Shown here one piece after another: positions 17,306 through 26,745 of a DNA stretch of 55,819 bases. How positions within the stretch are numbered: the stretch's first letter is position 1; each line of letters starts with the position of its first letter. A model generated the notes under the pieces. It was given only the letters and a program-made list of their open reading frames with translations. It searched no databases and was not told where the DNA came from. Both the position numbers and the translations under genes were made by a program. Source of the DNA: Armatimonadota bacterium (GTDB lineage Bacteria; Armatimonadota; UBA5829); NCBI GenBank assembly GCA_023474015.1, contig JAMCYN010000066.1, positions 1 to 55,819 on the forward strand, written 5' to 3'.

Positions 17306-18652
17306 ATGTCAACCCGAAGCAAACTCTCTTATATACCGGCAACCGACGACGACCAGGCGGCCATGTGCGATGCCATCGGCGTGTCAAACATTGATCAGCT
17401 TTTTCAGCAGATACCCGAGGGGGCACGCCTCGAAAGGCCGCTGAAGCTGCCGCCGGGCCTTGCTGAGCAAGATGTGCTGGCTCTCGGCCAGAGCCTGGCT
17501 TCGCGGAACCGCCACATGGGGGACTTGGTCAGCTTCCTCGGCGCGGGGGTGTATGACCGCTATATCCCGGCGCTTGTCGATGCGGTGATCTCGCGCTCCG
17601 AGTTCGCCACGACCTACACGCCATATCAGCCCGAGTCCAGCCAGGGCCTGTTGCAGACTATCTACGAATATCAGAGCATGATCGCCGCGCTCACGGCGAT
17701 GGATGTATCCAACGCCAGCCTTTACGACGCCGCCACCGCCGTCGGAGAGGCCGCGATCATGGCCTTCTCGATAACAGGTCGCGCGAGAGTGCTGGTGTCT
17801 CGGGCGGTCCATCCGCACTATAGGCAGGTGCTGGCGACATACACCTCCGGCATAGGCATAGATGTGAGTGAGATTCCTTACTCCGAAGGCGTCACGGATG
17901 TCGAGGCCATGCGAGCGGCGCTAGACGACGGGGTGGCCTGCGTCATTGTGCAGTATCCCAACTTTTTCGGCGGCGTCGAGCCATTGCGTGACATAGCGCA
18001 GGCCGCCCACGAGGCTGGGGCATTGCTCATCGTTAGCGTCGACCCCATAGCTCTGGGGCTGCTGACACCTCCCGGCGCATACGGGGCCGATATAGTAGTG
18101 GGCGAGGGTCAGCCGTTGGGGATCGCGACAGGCTTCGGCGGGCCGTTCCTCGGCCTGTTCGCGTGTCGCCGGGAGCACTTGCGCAAGATGCCGGGAAGAG
18201 TCGTGGGCGCGACCGTCGACGCCGACGGCCAGGTCGCCTACACACTCACGTTACAGACCCGCGAACAGCACATCCGGCGTGAGAAGGCAACCTCCAACAT
18301 CTGCACGAACCAGGCCCTGATGGCGCTGGCGGCGACGGTTTATCTTTCGGCGCTCGGCAAAAACGGCCTGCGCCAGGTGGCCGAACTTTCGTTCCAAAAA
18401 GCCCACTACGCCCAAAAGCAAATCCTCGCTCGTAAGGGGTATTCATCCACCTGGAGCGTGCCGTTCATAAACGAGTTCGTGATCAAGACCGACGAGCCCG
18501 TCGCGCAAATCAATCGCCGCCTGCTCGAACATGGCGTCCTCGGCGGCCTTGACCTCGGCAAGTATTATTCCGAGCTTGAGAACCACATGCTTCTGTGTGT
18601 GACCGAAAGGCGGTCCAGGGCGCAGATAGATCGATTGGTGGAACTGCTATGA
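17306..18652 (+). CDS. gcvPA: Glycine dehydrogenase (decarboxylating) subunit 1
   Basis: The 448-aa protein is the N-terminal half of the split P protein. It starts with [19 protein letters not shown] and carries [18 protein letters not shown] and [20 protein letters not shown], all diagnostic for GcvPA. It forms a heterotetramer with GcvPB, which holds the PLP. The stop overlaps the gcvPB start (ATGA). A split P protein is usual in Armatimonadota, Firmicutes and Archaea, whereas Proteobacteria have a fused one. Confidence 0.96.
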   Translation: MSTRSKLSYIPATDDDQAAMCDAIGVSNIDQLFQQIPEGARLERPLKLPPGLAEQDVLALGQSLASRNRHMGDLVSFLGAGVYDRYIPALVDAVISRSEFATTYTPYQPESSQGLLQTIYEYQSMIAALTAMDVSNASLYDAATAVGEAAIMAFSITGRARVLVSRAVHPHYRQVLATYTSGIGIDVSEIPYSEGVTDVEAMRAALDDGVACVIVQYPNFFGGVEPLRDIAQAAHEAGALLIVSVDPIALGLLTPPGAYGADIVVGEGQPLGIATGFGGPFLGLFACRREHLRKMPGRVVGATVDADGQVAYTLTLQTREQHIRREKATSNICTNQALMALAATVYLSALGKNGLRQVAELSFQKAHYAQKQILARKGYSSTWSVPFINEFVIKTDEPVAQINRRLLEHGVLGGLDLGKYYSELENHMLLCVTERRSRAQIDRLVELL

Positions 18653-20109
18653 GCACAACGATGAAAGGCGAGCCTTTTATATACGATAAATCGCGCCGCG
18701 GACGCGTGGGGTGCACTCTTCCAAAGGTGGACGTCCAGGAGACGGACCTCGAAACCGCCCTACCGCCGGATGCAATTCGCGCCGATCTGCCGCTTCCCGA
18801 GGTGTCCGAGCCCGAGATCGTACGGCACTTCATGAACCTCTCTCGCCGCCAATTTTCGATAGACACGAACTTCTATCCGCTCGGCTCGTGCACCATGAAA
18901 TACAATCCCAAAATCAACGACCGCATCGCCGCCCTGCCGGGCTTTGCCTCGCTGCACCCGCTGCAGCCGGAGGAGACTGTGCAAGGGGCGCTTGCGCTGA
19001 TCCACGAGCTAGAGGGATACCTGGCCGAGATCGCCGGGATGGACGCGGTGAGCCTCCAGCCCGCCGCCGGCGCTCAGGGTGAACTCGCCGGTACCAAGAT
19101 CATCAGAGCCTATCACAAGTCCAGGGGCAACGACGGCAGGAATGTCGTTATCATTCCCGATTCCGCCCATGGGACCAACCCCGCGACGGCTGCCCGCTGC
19201 GGCTATGAGGTCCGCAAGCTGCCGTCCAACGAGCGCGGCACGGTCGATGTCGCCGCCTTGAAGACCCTGCTCGGGCCGGATGTCGCCGGGATGATGCTCA
19301 CCAATCCGAACACGCTGGGTCGCTTCGAGGCCGATGTCGTGGAAATCTGCCGCCTCGTGCACGAGGCCGGCGCGCTTATGTATTATGATGGAGCGAACAT
19401 GAACGCCATCCTCGGCAGGTCCCGCCCCGGCGACATGGGCTTCGATGTGATGCACTTCAACCTTCACAAGACCTTCTCCACCCCCCACGGAGGCGGTGGA
19501 CCAGGCTCCGGGCCGGTCGCGGTTAGAGAACTGCTTCGCCCATACCTTCCGGTACCCATTGTGGAGAAGAGCGGGGATGCGTACTCGCTGAACTACGACA
19601 AGCCCGACTCTATAGGCCGCATGCACTCGTTTTACGGCAACTTCCTTGTGGCGGTCCGAGCCTATGCCTACATACGGATGCTGGGCGAGGAGGGTCTGCG
19701 GCAGGTGAGCGACAACGCCGTGCTGAACGCGAACTACCTGATGGCCAAGCTCAGAGACAAATATCCCGTGCCTTTCGACCAGTTCTGTATGCACGAGTTC
19801 GTCGCCAGCGCCGCCGAACACAAGAATCGCGGCGTGAAGGCGCTGGATATCGCCAAGCGACTGCTGGACTTCGGCTTCCATGCCCCCACGGTCTACTTCC
19901 CGCTGATCGTGGAAGAGGCGCTGATGATCGAGCCGACCGAGACCGAGAGCAAGGAAACACTGGACGCCTTCGTCGAGGCCATGCTCGAGATCGACCGGGA
20001 GTCAGTGGAGGATGTCGAAGCGGTCACGTCGGCTCCCCACAATACCCCCGTGCGCCGCGTCGATGAAGTATTGGCGGCAAGACAAGCCGATCTCGGCCAC
20101 CACCATTAG
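18649..20109 (+). CDS. gcvPB: Glycine dehydrogenase (decarboxylating) subunit 2
   Basis: The 486-aa PLP-bearing half decarboxylates glycine and loads the residue on GcvH. The Schiff-base lysine is K274 in [20 protein letters not shown]. Also seen are [17 protein letters not shown] and [14 protein letters not shown]. The start at 18649 overlaps the gcvPA stop; the frame continues upstream to 18595 without meaning. It is the last gene of the operon. The L protein (dihydrolipoamide dehydrogenase) is not in this window. Confidence 0.96.
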   Translation: MSTTMKGEPFIYDKSRRGRVGCTLPKVDVQETDLETALPPDAIRADLPLPEVSEPEIVRHFMNLSRRQFSIDTNFYPLGSCTMKYNPKINDRIAALPGFASLHPLQPEETVQGALALIHELEGYLAEIAGMDAVSLQPAAGAQGELAGTKIIRAYHKSRGNDGRNVVIIPDSAHGTNPATAARCGYEVRKLPSNERGTVDVAALKTLLGPDVAGMMLTNPNTLGRFEADVVEICRLVHEAGALMYYDGANMNAILGRSRPGDMGFDVMHFNLHKTFSTPHGGGGPGSGPVAVRELLRPYLPVPIVEKSGDAYSLNYDKPDSIGRMHSFYGNFLVAVRAYAYIRMLGEEGLRQVSDNAVLNANYLMAKLRDKYPVPFDQFCMHEFVASAAEHKNRGVKALDIAKRLLDFGFHAPTVYFPLIVEEALMIEPTETESKETLDAFVEAMLEIDRESVEDVEAVTSAPHNTPVRRVDEVLAARQADLGHHH

Positions 20110-20134
20110 GGGCTTTCGTGGCGAAATTCGCTTC

Positions 20135-20162
20135 TGTTGCCTGTTCCCTATTCCTTGTTCCC
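20135..20162 (+). repeat. Heptanucleotide tandem repeat (TGTTCCC type)
   Basis: Four 7-bp units in register: TGTTGCC, TGTTCCC, TATTCCT, TGTTCCC. It lies between gcvPB and the TPR-protein gene. The same heptamer is repeated inside mnmG at 37311-37338. Confidence 0.7.
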
Positions 20163-20237
20163 TATCCGTGGGCTGGTAAGACATGCGGATTCGTTATATA
20201 CTGGTTGCGACCGCTTGCGATTTACTGGAGGACAAGG

Positions 20238-21725
20238 ATGTATCACCGCCTATTGCGTATCACGCTGATTCTGCTCTGCACTCTCGCCGCGCGGCCATGG
20301 GTTATGGCCGCGGAAAGCACTCTGAAGGAACTCACCGACGGCAAGGTCACAGTTTCCTACCATGCGGGAATGGAGGCGCAGGCGAAACACATACTCGAAA
20401 TCGCCAAGCAGTCCATCGAGCCGTCGCTGGACATCAACCAGCGGATAGTCGATCTGCTCTCCAATGTCGATTCCATATCCAAAGATATCGCCAATCTCCT
20501 CGGCTACGAAGAGAAGCAGGCCGAGGCCAAGGCGAGACTGACGGCATATAAGCAGAAGTCAGAAGCGCTCATTCAATGCTTCAGTCACATTCGCCTGATC
20601 AAAAAGGCGGACGCCGTGGCGACCGGCGGAGTGGACGCGGGTATTCTCCAGGTCCGATATAGCGAGGACAAAGATGAGTTCAACATGACGGTGAACCTCG
20701 AGGAAGTCGACTCGAGCAAGGTTAGCCGGACCTACTTCCCCGTGTTTGTCAACGCCGACGGCACCGTGCGAGCCGAGAAGAAACTGGGGGAGATGGCGGT
20801 GGATTTCCTCGGGTCGAGCAAGGCGATGATTATCGCGCCGGTGCACGACACCGTAGGCTATATCATGACACAGGGACTCAATCTATACCATCCGTTCTCT
20901 CGGTGGTTCAATGAAGGCGTGAGCGGTTGGATCACGCGGCAGGTGGTTACTAAGGTCGATCCGAAGCTGGCGAGGCTGGCGAACGATCTGTTCGCGGTGG
21001 GCGGCCCGTCCAAGGCCCTGCGGGAGAAGGTGAACCTCCTCGCCTGGCCGCAGCCCTCGTTCCAAAACCGACGGTCCGACGATTTCGACCCGGCTATCGA
21101 GAGTGCCCAGACGCAATATTCCATCGAAGCCATCAGCAATCTCCTCGGCAAGAACGGCCTGCGGGACCTGCCCAAGATTATGCGCGAGGTGGATTTCAAT
21201 CCGAACGCCGATACCGATACGATTTGCGTGGCCATAAAGAAAGTGACAGGCAAGGACTTCAAAACCACGCTTATGGGCTACGTGCCGCAGGCGATCAGGG
21301 ACGGCATCCAATCCGGCGAGCCGAAGAAACTTGTCGCGCGGGCCGAGGGGTTGGTCCAGGAGAAGAAGTGGGCCGATGCCGTGTCCAAGCTCAAGCTGGC
21401 GCTGCGCATGACCCCCGACGACGCAAACATGCGCCTCAATCTCGCCTGGCTGGAGCGAGAGGTCGGCGACCGGCTCGATTCGGAGATTCAGGTGTTCCTG
21501 GCAGCGAGGCTGCTAAAGCAGGGAAACCACTCGTTCCACCTCCTGGGAGAGAGCCTGGAGGGGAACTACGTCCTGGGGCGTTTTGCGATTATGATGGGGA
21601 ACCTGGAATACGCGAAGAAGTTCCTCCAGCCAGTGCTGGAAGCCAAGCCGGATCACGCCGACGCTAAACGTGCGATGGAAGAGATAGCGAAGCTGGAGGC
21701 GGCGGCTGGGAGTAGAGGGAATTGA
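20238..21725 (+). CDS. Secreted protein with peptidase-MA-like core and TPR tail
   Basis: The 495-aa protein starts at the ATG at 20238, which follows CTGGAGGACAAGG; residues 1-24 form a signal peptide cut near AMAA. Residues ~190-260 include HPFSRWFNEGVSGWI, which resembles the downstream glutamate motif (WxNEG) of peptidase-MA zinc proteases. The HExxH expected ~20-30 residues earlier is missing: the stretch there reads VGYIMTQGLNLYH. The last ~120 residues form TPR-like helices (ARAEGLVQEKKWADAVSKLK, RLNLAWLEREVGD). It is therefore probably a non-catalytic relative that binds a partner outside the membrane. The substrate and role are unknown. Confidence 0.7.
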   Translation: MYHRLLRITLILLCTLAARPWVMAAESTLKELTDGKVTVSYHAGMEAQAKHILEIAKQSIEPSLDINQRIVDLLSNVDSISKDIANLLGYEEKQAEAKARLTAYKQKSEALIQCFSHIRLIKKADAVATGGVDAGILQVRYSEDKDEFNMTVNLEEVDSSKVSRTYFPVFVNADGTVRAEKKLGEMAVDFLGSSKAMIIAPVHDTVGYIMTQGLNLYHPFSRWFNEGVSGWITRQVVTKVDPKLARLANDLFAVGGPSKALREKVNLLAWPQPSFQNRRSDDFDPAIESAQTQYSIEAISNLLGKNGLRDLPKIMREVDFNPNADTDTICVAIKKVTGKDFKTTLMGYVPQAIRDGIQSGEPKKLVARAEGLVQEKKWADAVSKLKLALRMTPDDANMRLNLAWLEREVGDRLDSEIQVFLAARLLKQGNHSFHLLGESLEGNYVLGRFAIMMGNLEYAKKFLQPVLEAKPDHADAKRAMEEIAKLEAAAGSRGN

Positions 21726-21778
21726 GCGCGCGAGGAGAGCACCCGCGCGATATACGAAAGGACGGTTGAGTTCTACAG

Positions 21779-22129
21779 ATGGCTCGAACAAGAACTGAAC
21801 TGATATCGACCATCATTGGGTATGTTGCTGAACTGGAGCGATTGGGCATTCCGGTAGAAAGGGTCATACTCTATGGCTCGCATCAGCGTGGTCAGGCACA
21901 TGAAGATTCCGATATCGACCTGGCCGTGTTTTCCGAAGCGTTCGGCCCACCCGACTACCTTGAGTTCTCAGGCGTGCTTTCAGAGGCGAAGTGGAATACC
22001 GAGCCGATGATCGAAGTTCGTGGTTATCATCCGTCTGCTCTAGTTAACGTGCCCAAAATATCGTTCCTGAATGAGATAGTCACCACCGGTGAAGTCGTCT
22101 ACCAGAGGGGCGTGAAGAAGGTCGCGTAG
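21779..22129 (+). CDS. Minimal nucleotidyltransferase (MNT-like)
   Basis: The 116-aa protein contains YGSHQRGQAHEDSDIDLAVF, the GS-x(n)-D-x-D signature of pol-beta-type nucleotidyltransferases. Proteins of this size usually pair with an adjacent HEPN toxin, as MNT antitoxins that AMPylate it. No HEPN gene is seen on either side, so it is solitary or its partner has been lost. It starts 54 bp after the TPR-protein gene, possibly on the same transcript. Confidence 0.8.
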   Translation: MARTRTELISTIIGYVAELERLGIPVERVILYGSHQRGQAHEDSDIDLAVFSEAFGPPDYLEFSGVLSEAKWNTEPMIEVRGYHPSALVNVPKISFLNEIVTTGEVVYQRGVKKVA

Positions 22130-22142
22130 GCAGCCCGGGGAC

Positions 22143-23312
22143 TTACGACCCAGCAGGCACTCTGGGGCGAGTCTGGTCGATTACCGACTGATAGAATGCC
22201 TCGAAATCGCTCACCATCCGCTCGATTGAGAAGTTGGCGGAGTTTGCCCTGGCACAGTCGCCCATCGACTTGCACTCGGCCTCATTGGCGATCAGGAAAC
22301 TGATTCGGTCGGCGAACTCGGCGGGATTGTTGCTCGTGAGGAAGCCGTCGATCTCGCATTGGATGTTCTCCGGTATTCCGCCCGCGTTCACCGCCACAAC
22401 CGGCAGCCCCGCGCTCAGCGCCTCGCATATCGCTATGCCCTGGGTCTCGGTGGTTGATGGGAATGCGAATGCGTCGGCGGCGGCGTAGATCGGTTCGATC
22501 TCATGCCTGCGGAGCATACCAGTGAATGTTAGCCTGTCAATGACACCGATATCCGAGGCGTAGCGTTTCGTCTCGGCCAAGGCGGGCCCCCCGCCGACGA
22601 GCACCAGCCGCGCCTGAGGGTGCCGCGCGATCACCAGCTTGAACGCCTCCAGCAGCATTGTCAGGTTCTTCTCGCGCGCGATCCTGCCCACGTACAGCAG
22701 CATGAATCCTCCGTCGGTCCCGTAGCTTCGCCTCACGCTCTCACGCTCCTTGGGGCCGGACTGCGGAATCCCCACGACGCCGGTCTTGATCACCTGAGTG
22801 CGCGTCTTGATGCCGTAGGACCTCAATATCCGCTCCACCGGGCTCGACGGCACAACCACTGCGTCACAGCCGGAGTAGTACCACTTCATCAGCTTCACGA
22901 GAAAGAGCTTAGTAAGCGAACGCGGACGCACGGGCACATAGTGGGCGTATTCGGTGTAGAGCGTGTGATTTGTCGAAACCAGCGGGATGCCGTGCTGCCT
23001 GGCCCATTTCGCGCCGAGCACCCCGAGCAGAAAAGGGGTCTGCGTGTGGACGATGTCCAGCTTCAGCGAGGCAAACCGGCGGCGTATCTCCGGGGCGAAC
23101 GGCACGGGGAACGGGTAGTCGCGCATAATAATCGTGTGGGCCGACGGGAATCTGAACACCTGGTTGGGGCCGTCGTCATGACCCTGGAATGCCGGAGCGA
23201 ATATGACGACCTCATGCCCCCGCCTGGCAAGCTCATCGCGAAGCGTGGTCACGCACACGCTGACGCCGTTGACGATGGGTTCGTAGCTTTCGGTGAATAT
23301 GCCAATGCGCAT
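22143..23312 (-). CDS. Glycosyltransferase family 4 (GT-B fold)
   Basis: The 389-aa enzyme begins MRIGIFTESYEPIVNGV and has HTQTPFLLGVLG, TNHTLYTEYAHYVP and the C-terminal donor-binding block LYVGRIAREKNL ... PSTTETQGIAICEALSAGLP (the EX7E motif). These features match diacylglycerol glucosyltransferases and PimB-like mannosyltransferases that build membrane glycolipids. Acceptor specificity cannot be decided. It converges with the nucleotidyltransferase gene, the two stops being 13 bp apart. Confidence 0.88.
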   Translation of the reverse strand: MRIGIFTESYEPIVNGVSVCVTTLRDELARRGHEVVIFAPAFQGHDDGPNQVFRFPSAHTIIMRDYPFPVPFAPEIRRRFASLKLDIVHTQTPFLLGVLGAKWARQHGIPLVSTNHTLYTEYAHYVPVRPRSLTKLFLVKLMKWYYSGCDAVVVPSSPVERILRSYGIKTRTQVIKTGVVGIPQSGPKERESVRRSYGTDGGFMLLYVGRIAREKNLTMLLEAFKLVIARHPQARLVLVGGGPALAETKRYASDIGVIDRLTFTGMLRRHEIEPIYAAADAFAFPSTTETQGIAICEALSAGLPVVAVNAGGIPENIQCEIDGFLTSNNPAEFADRISFLIANEAECKSMGDCARANSANFSIERMVSDFEAFYQSVIDQTRPRVPAGS

Positions 23313-23320
23313 CTAATTGA

Positions 23321-23397
23321 AGAATGCAGAATGCGGAATGCAGAATGCAGAATGCCTGTCATTCATTCTGCACTCTTCATTCATCATTCTGCATTTC
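23321..23397. repeat. Heptad repeat hairpin (AGAATGC type)
   Basis: Five heptamers in a row (AGAATGC, AGAATGC, GGAATGC, AGAATGC, AGAATGC at 23321-23355) are followed by roughly complementary heptads (ATTCATT, CTGCACT, CTTCATT, CATCATT, CTGCATT). The two arms can pair. It fills the whole gap between the glycosyltransferase and the HTH gene. Confidence 0.75.
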
Positions 23398-24447
23398 TTA
23401 CTCCTCGTCCTGAGCGGCGGCGCTACCCTTGCGGGTGTTGCTCTCCATGAAAACCAGAACGTCCGAGAGTCTGAACCTGCGCTGGTTGCCCGCGGTCCTG
23501 AAGTGCTTGAGGGTTCCCCGGTTGGTGTAACGCCTGACCGTTGTGGGGCAAACGTTCAGAATCCTCGCCGCTTCCTCCAGGCTGATCGGCGGGTCCAGAA
23601 GCCGCTGGATAAGATCGCCTCGGGACTCCCTGAACGCCTTGTATGAGTTCTGCGCAACCTCGTCAGCCGATGCGCCGAACAAGGTCTGGAGGTGGTGCGG
23701 CATACGGTCCCACTTTTCCTGCAGTCCTTGCGGCTGCTCGGTGGGGTCATGGATGACCCGGTCGAACGGGACCTGCTCCTGCTCTACGGGCTGTGGTTCG
23801 ACTGGTCGAGGCTGCACCGGTCGAACAGGTTCCGGACGAATCATCGCCGGATGGGCAGGCGGCGTCTCCTCGACTGGACGGTCTGTCACTATGGGCCGGG
23901 GCTCGCCGGTTCCTTCGCTGAGGTGTCCAAAGCTTAGGGGTACGGGCGCCTCCATTACAGCCGGCGGCTCTTCCATTACGGGCTCTGGATCTTCTGCGGC
24001 GGGCGGGACATACGGCCTCTCGATTTCGCGCGGCTCGGCAGTGTGGCTCAGGAACGAGAAGAAATCCTCCACGCGCGGGATGTCGTTATCATCGAACAAG
24101 ACCGGGGCGGGGCCGGTATCCCGACGTGTGACCTCGGCTGGCCCGGATTCCACGGGTGCGACGGCCCTGGGCTCGGATGTCCCCTCGTCATCGGGTCGAA
24201 TACTTTCCGTCACAAACGTGCGAGTCTCGGTGGCCGTCAAGACCGCCGACGTCTGAACTTCTTCCCTAGGTGATTCGATGGCCGACGGTTCCATTCGGAC
24301 CGGGGGCTGCGGCCTCGGCTGTTCCATGATAGGCGCGAGCTCTTCCCGAATCGGCTCCTCGACCGGGTTCTTTCTGGCCTTTAGCTGCTTCTCTCTTTCC
24401 TCGACTTGCTTAAACCAATCGCTTAGTCTGTTGTCGTAGTTAGCCAT
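23398..24447 (-). CDS. Proline/glutamate-rich protein with C-terminal excisionase-type HTH
   Basis: The 349-aa protein starts at 24447 after GAGGAG. Residues 1-30 are a charged helix (DWFKQVEEREKQLKARKNP). Residues ~35-240 are low-complexity and rich in P, E, V and R, probably disordered. Residues ~285-340 carry a MerR/excisionase-type HTH (ISLEEAARILNVCPTTVRRY, then RFRLSDVLVFME). It lies 10 bp after queA, so it is probably co-transcribed. A DNA-binding protein with a long disordered tether fits a chromosome- or envelope-associated regulator. No target is evident. Confidence 0.75.
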   Translation of the reverse strand: MANYDNRLSDWFKQVEEREKQLKARKNPVEEPIREELAPIMEQPRPQPPVRMEPSAIESPREEVQTSAVLTATETRTFVTESIRPDDEGTSEPRAVAPVESGPAEVTRRDTGPAPVLFDDNDIPRVEDFFSFLSHTAEPREIERPYVPPAAEDPEPVMEEPPAVMEAPVPLSFGHLSEGTGEPRPIVTDRPVEETPPAHPAMIRPEPVRPVQPRPVEPQPVEQEQVPFDRVIHDPTEQPQGLQEKWDRMPHHLQTLFGASADEVAQNSYKAFRESRGDLIQRLLDPPISLEEAARILNVCPTTVRRYTNRGTLKHFRTAGNQRRFRLSDVLVFMESNTRKGSAAAQDEE

Positions 24448-24457
24448 TTTGATCTCC

Positions 24458-25468
24458 TCAGCAAAGGAACATTGCATCGCCGAAGCTAAGGAACCGATAT
24501 CTTTCCCGAATCGCCTCTTCGTATGCTCTTCGTATGAGTTCGGTGCCCTCGAACGCGCTGACCAGAATCAGCAGGGTCGATTTGGGCACATGAAAGTTTG
24601 TCACTAACGCCTCCACTATCTTGAAACTATATGGAGGCCTGATAAACAGGTTCGTCTCCCCGCCGCCTGCAGCCACCCGGCGCTTTCCGGTCGCCGCGCT
24701 TTCGAGGGCTCTCGCGGTGGTTGTGCCGACGCATACTATCCTGCCGGGAGCCGTATTGATCGCCTCGGCGCTTTCCGGGCTGATCTCATAAGACTCCGTA
24801 TGCATCTCGTGATCTTCAATATCCGCCGTGCGCACCGGCCTGAATGTTGCAATGCCGATGTGTAGTGTTACGTAGGCCGTCCGAATATCCCTGGCTTGTA
24901 TACGCTCCAGTAGGTCCGGAGTGAAGTGCAGTCCGGCAGTGGGCGCCGCCGCCGAGCCATCCGCCATGGCGTATACGGTCTGGTAGCGCTCCGGGTCCTC
25001 AAGCCGCTTGTGAATATACGGCGGCAAGGGGACTTGTCCGACGGATGCAATCACTTCGTCGGGATCGGGCCCATCCGTAAAATGCAAAATCCTGCCGCCC
25101 TCGGCGGTCCTGTCCACCACCTCCGCCCGCAGTCCACGTTCGAAGATCAGCAGCGAGCCGACTCCCACGCGCCGCCCGGGCTTGACCATAGCCTCCCAGA
25201 CGCGCGCGGAGTGCCGCTTCATTAGCAGGGCTTCGACCTTGCCCCCAGTCTCCTTCTGCCCAAAGAGCCTGGCGGCGACTACCCGGGTGTCATTGAAGAC
25301 CATCAGGTCATCATCTCTCAGGTAGTCGAGGATATCAAAGAACTTTTTGTGTTCCAGAGTCTGCTTGCGGCGGTCAACCACAAGTAAACGGGATTGGTCG
25401 CGCTCGGCGAGGGGTTCCTGCGCTATCAACTCCTCGGGCAGCGCGTAGTCAAAATCGGTTAAAAGCAT
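24458..25468 (-). CDS. queA: tRNA preQ1(34) S-adenosylmethionine ribosyltransferase-isomerase
   Basis: The 336-aa enzyme transfers the ribosyl part of SAM to preQ1 in the tRNA wobble position on the way to queuosine. [55 protein letters not shown] and VTNFHVPKSTLLILVSAF are family signatures. The gene is complete. Its first ~285 bp and upstream DNA are repeated exactly at 26104-27024, which creates a truncated second copy at 26093-26389. Confidence 0.97.
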   Translation of the reverse strand: MLLTDFDYALPEELIAQEPLAERDQSRLLVVDRRKQTLEHKKFFDILDYLRDDDLMVFNDTRVVAARLFGQKETGGKVEALLMKRHSARVWEAMVKPGRRVGVGSLLIFERGLRAEVVDRTAEGGRILHFTDGPDPDEVIASVGQVPLPPYIHKRLEDPERYQTVYAMADGSAAAPTAGLHFTPDLLERIQARDIRTAYVTLHIGIATFRPVRTADIEDHEMHTESYEISPESAEAINTAPGRIVCVGTTTARALESAATGKRRVAAGGGETNLFIRPPYSFKIVEALVTNFHVPKSTLLILVSAFEGTELIRRAYEEAIRERYRFLSFGDAMFLC

Positions 25469-25750
25469 TATTCAGGACCGAGGGAGATGAGCTCTACGAG
25501 GTGTGCAAGTTCCACAGCCCAAACCTATACGCTCAAGTCACCACCCGGCTATGATTGTATCCCCTGCGGGGTGCAATGTCAAGGTAAATACGGGTAATTC
25601 TCAGCCATAATGCTCTCACGAATTGAGCCAACTCTGGACTATTCGGCAATAACCGGCACACGGACATCCACTATATGACCAATTGCTAGCGAACGATGAC
25701 ATGTCGGGCGGGCGTGCTTTCAATTGGTGAGAAAGGGAGCGAGCGATTGC

Positions 25751-25820
25751 GGAGTTGGGAGTGCGGAGTTCGGAGTGAAGGGACTCTTCCCCATTCCGCA
25801 CTCCGCACTCATCACTCCGC
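25751..25820. repeat. Heptad repeat hairpin (GGAGTKS type), with an identical copy at 26672-26741
   Basis: Left arm heptads GGAGTTG, GGAGTGC, GGAGTTC, GGAGTGA (25751-25778) face right arm heptads ATTCCGC, ACTCCGC, ACTCATC, ACTCCGC (25793-25820). The arms are complementary and form a hairpin just after the glycosidase stop. The second copy arises from the 921-bp duplication. Confidence 0.75.
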
Positions 25821-25824
25821 ACTT

Positions 25825-26103
25825 CTACGATCCTCTGGACTCCGCCTTCGTATATTGCCTTGGCGGGCAGAGGGTGTCGCGGTGCTGTTCGTAGCTGGTG
25901 GGGTCGTCGTAGATGAGGAGACAGTTGGTCATGCCTCGGCCGGGGTTGGTGATGAGTTTGCCTTTGCAGTAGAGCCCGATCGAACTGCCGCCGTCGAGGA
26001 CCGCCGCGTCGGCACACTTGAGTTTCTTCATCACCTTCGCAAGCTGCCTGAGGTAGATGCGCTGCCGGGTGGTGACGAACACGAGCTTGTTATTATAGGT
26101 AAG
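25825..26103 (-). pseudogene. Phosphodiester-glycosidase C-terminal fragment
   Basis: This is the duplicated 3' end (about 92 codons) of the gene at 26746-27579, with the same stop context. It contains the AAVLDGGSS motif but lacks the N-terminal two thirds and the signal peptide. It is joined at 26103 to the middle of the duplicated queA fragment, so no complete protein results. Confidence 0.85.
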
Positions 26104-26389
26104 TGACCATAGCCTCCCAGACGCGCGCGGAGTGCCGCTTCATTAGCAGGGCTTCGACCTTGCCCCCAGTCTCCTTCTGCCCAAAGAGCCTGGCGGCGAC
26201 TACCCGGGTGTCATTGAAGACCATCAGGTCATCATCTCTCAGGTAGTCGAGGATATCAAAGAACTTTTTGTGTTCCAGAGTCTGCTTGCGGCGGTCAACC
26301 ACAAGTAAACGGGATTGGTCGCGCTCGGCGAGGGGTTCCTGCGCTATCAACTCCTCGGGCAGCGCGTAGTCAAAATCGGTTAAAAGCAT
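26093..26389 (-). pseudogene. Truncated queA copy (first 95 codons)
   Basis: The sequence is identical to the first ~95 codons of queA and keeps its start region. At the duplication join the frame reads on for three foreign codons (VWEAMV then TYL) and stops. The SAM-binding and catalytic parts are missing, so the product should be inactive. Its upstream DNA is the same as that of the intact gene, so it could still be transcribed. Confidence 0.85.
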
Positions 26390-26745
26390 TATTCAGGACC
26401 GAGGGAGATGAGCTCTACGAGGTGTGCAAGTTCCACAGCCCAAACCTATACGCTCAAGTCACCACCCGGCTATGATTGTATCCCCTGCGGGGTGCAATGT
26501 CAAGGTAAATACGGGTAATTCTCAGCCATAATGCTCTCACGAATTGAGCCAACTCTGGACTATTCGGCAATAACCGGCACACGGACATCCACTATATGAC
26601 CAATTGCTAGCGAACGATGACATGTCGGGCGGGCGTGCTTTCAATTGGTGAGAAAGGGAGCGAGCGATTGCGGAGTTGGGAGTGCGGAGTTCGGAGTGAA
26701 GGGACTCTTCCCCATTCCGCACTCCGCACTCATCACTCCGCACTT

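Noticed and set aside
19009..19881. Long minus-strand frame opposite gcvPB
   Set aside because: gcvPB is unmistakable; the antisense frame is a by-product of GC-rich codon use.
21779..22129. MNT-HEPN toxin-antitoxin pair
   Set aside because: Only the nucleotidyltransferase is present; no HEPN protein is encoded on either side.
23321..23397. CRISPR or microsatellite coding tract
   Set aside because: Repeat units are only 7 bp and contiguous, with a complementary second arm; no spacers.
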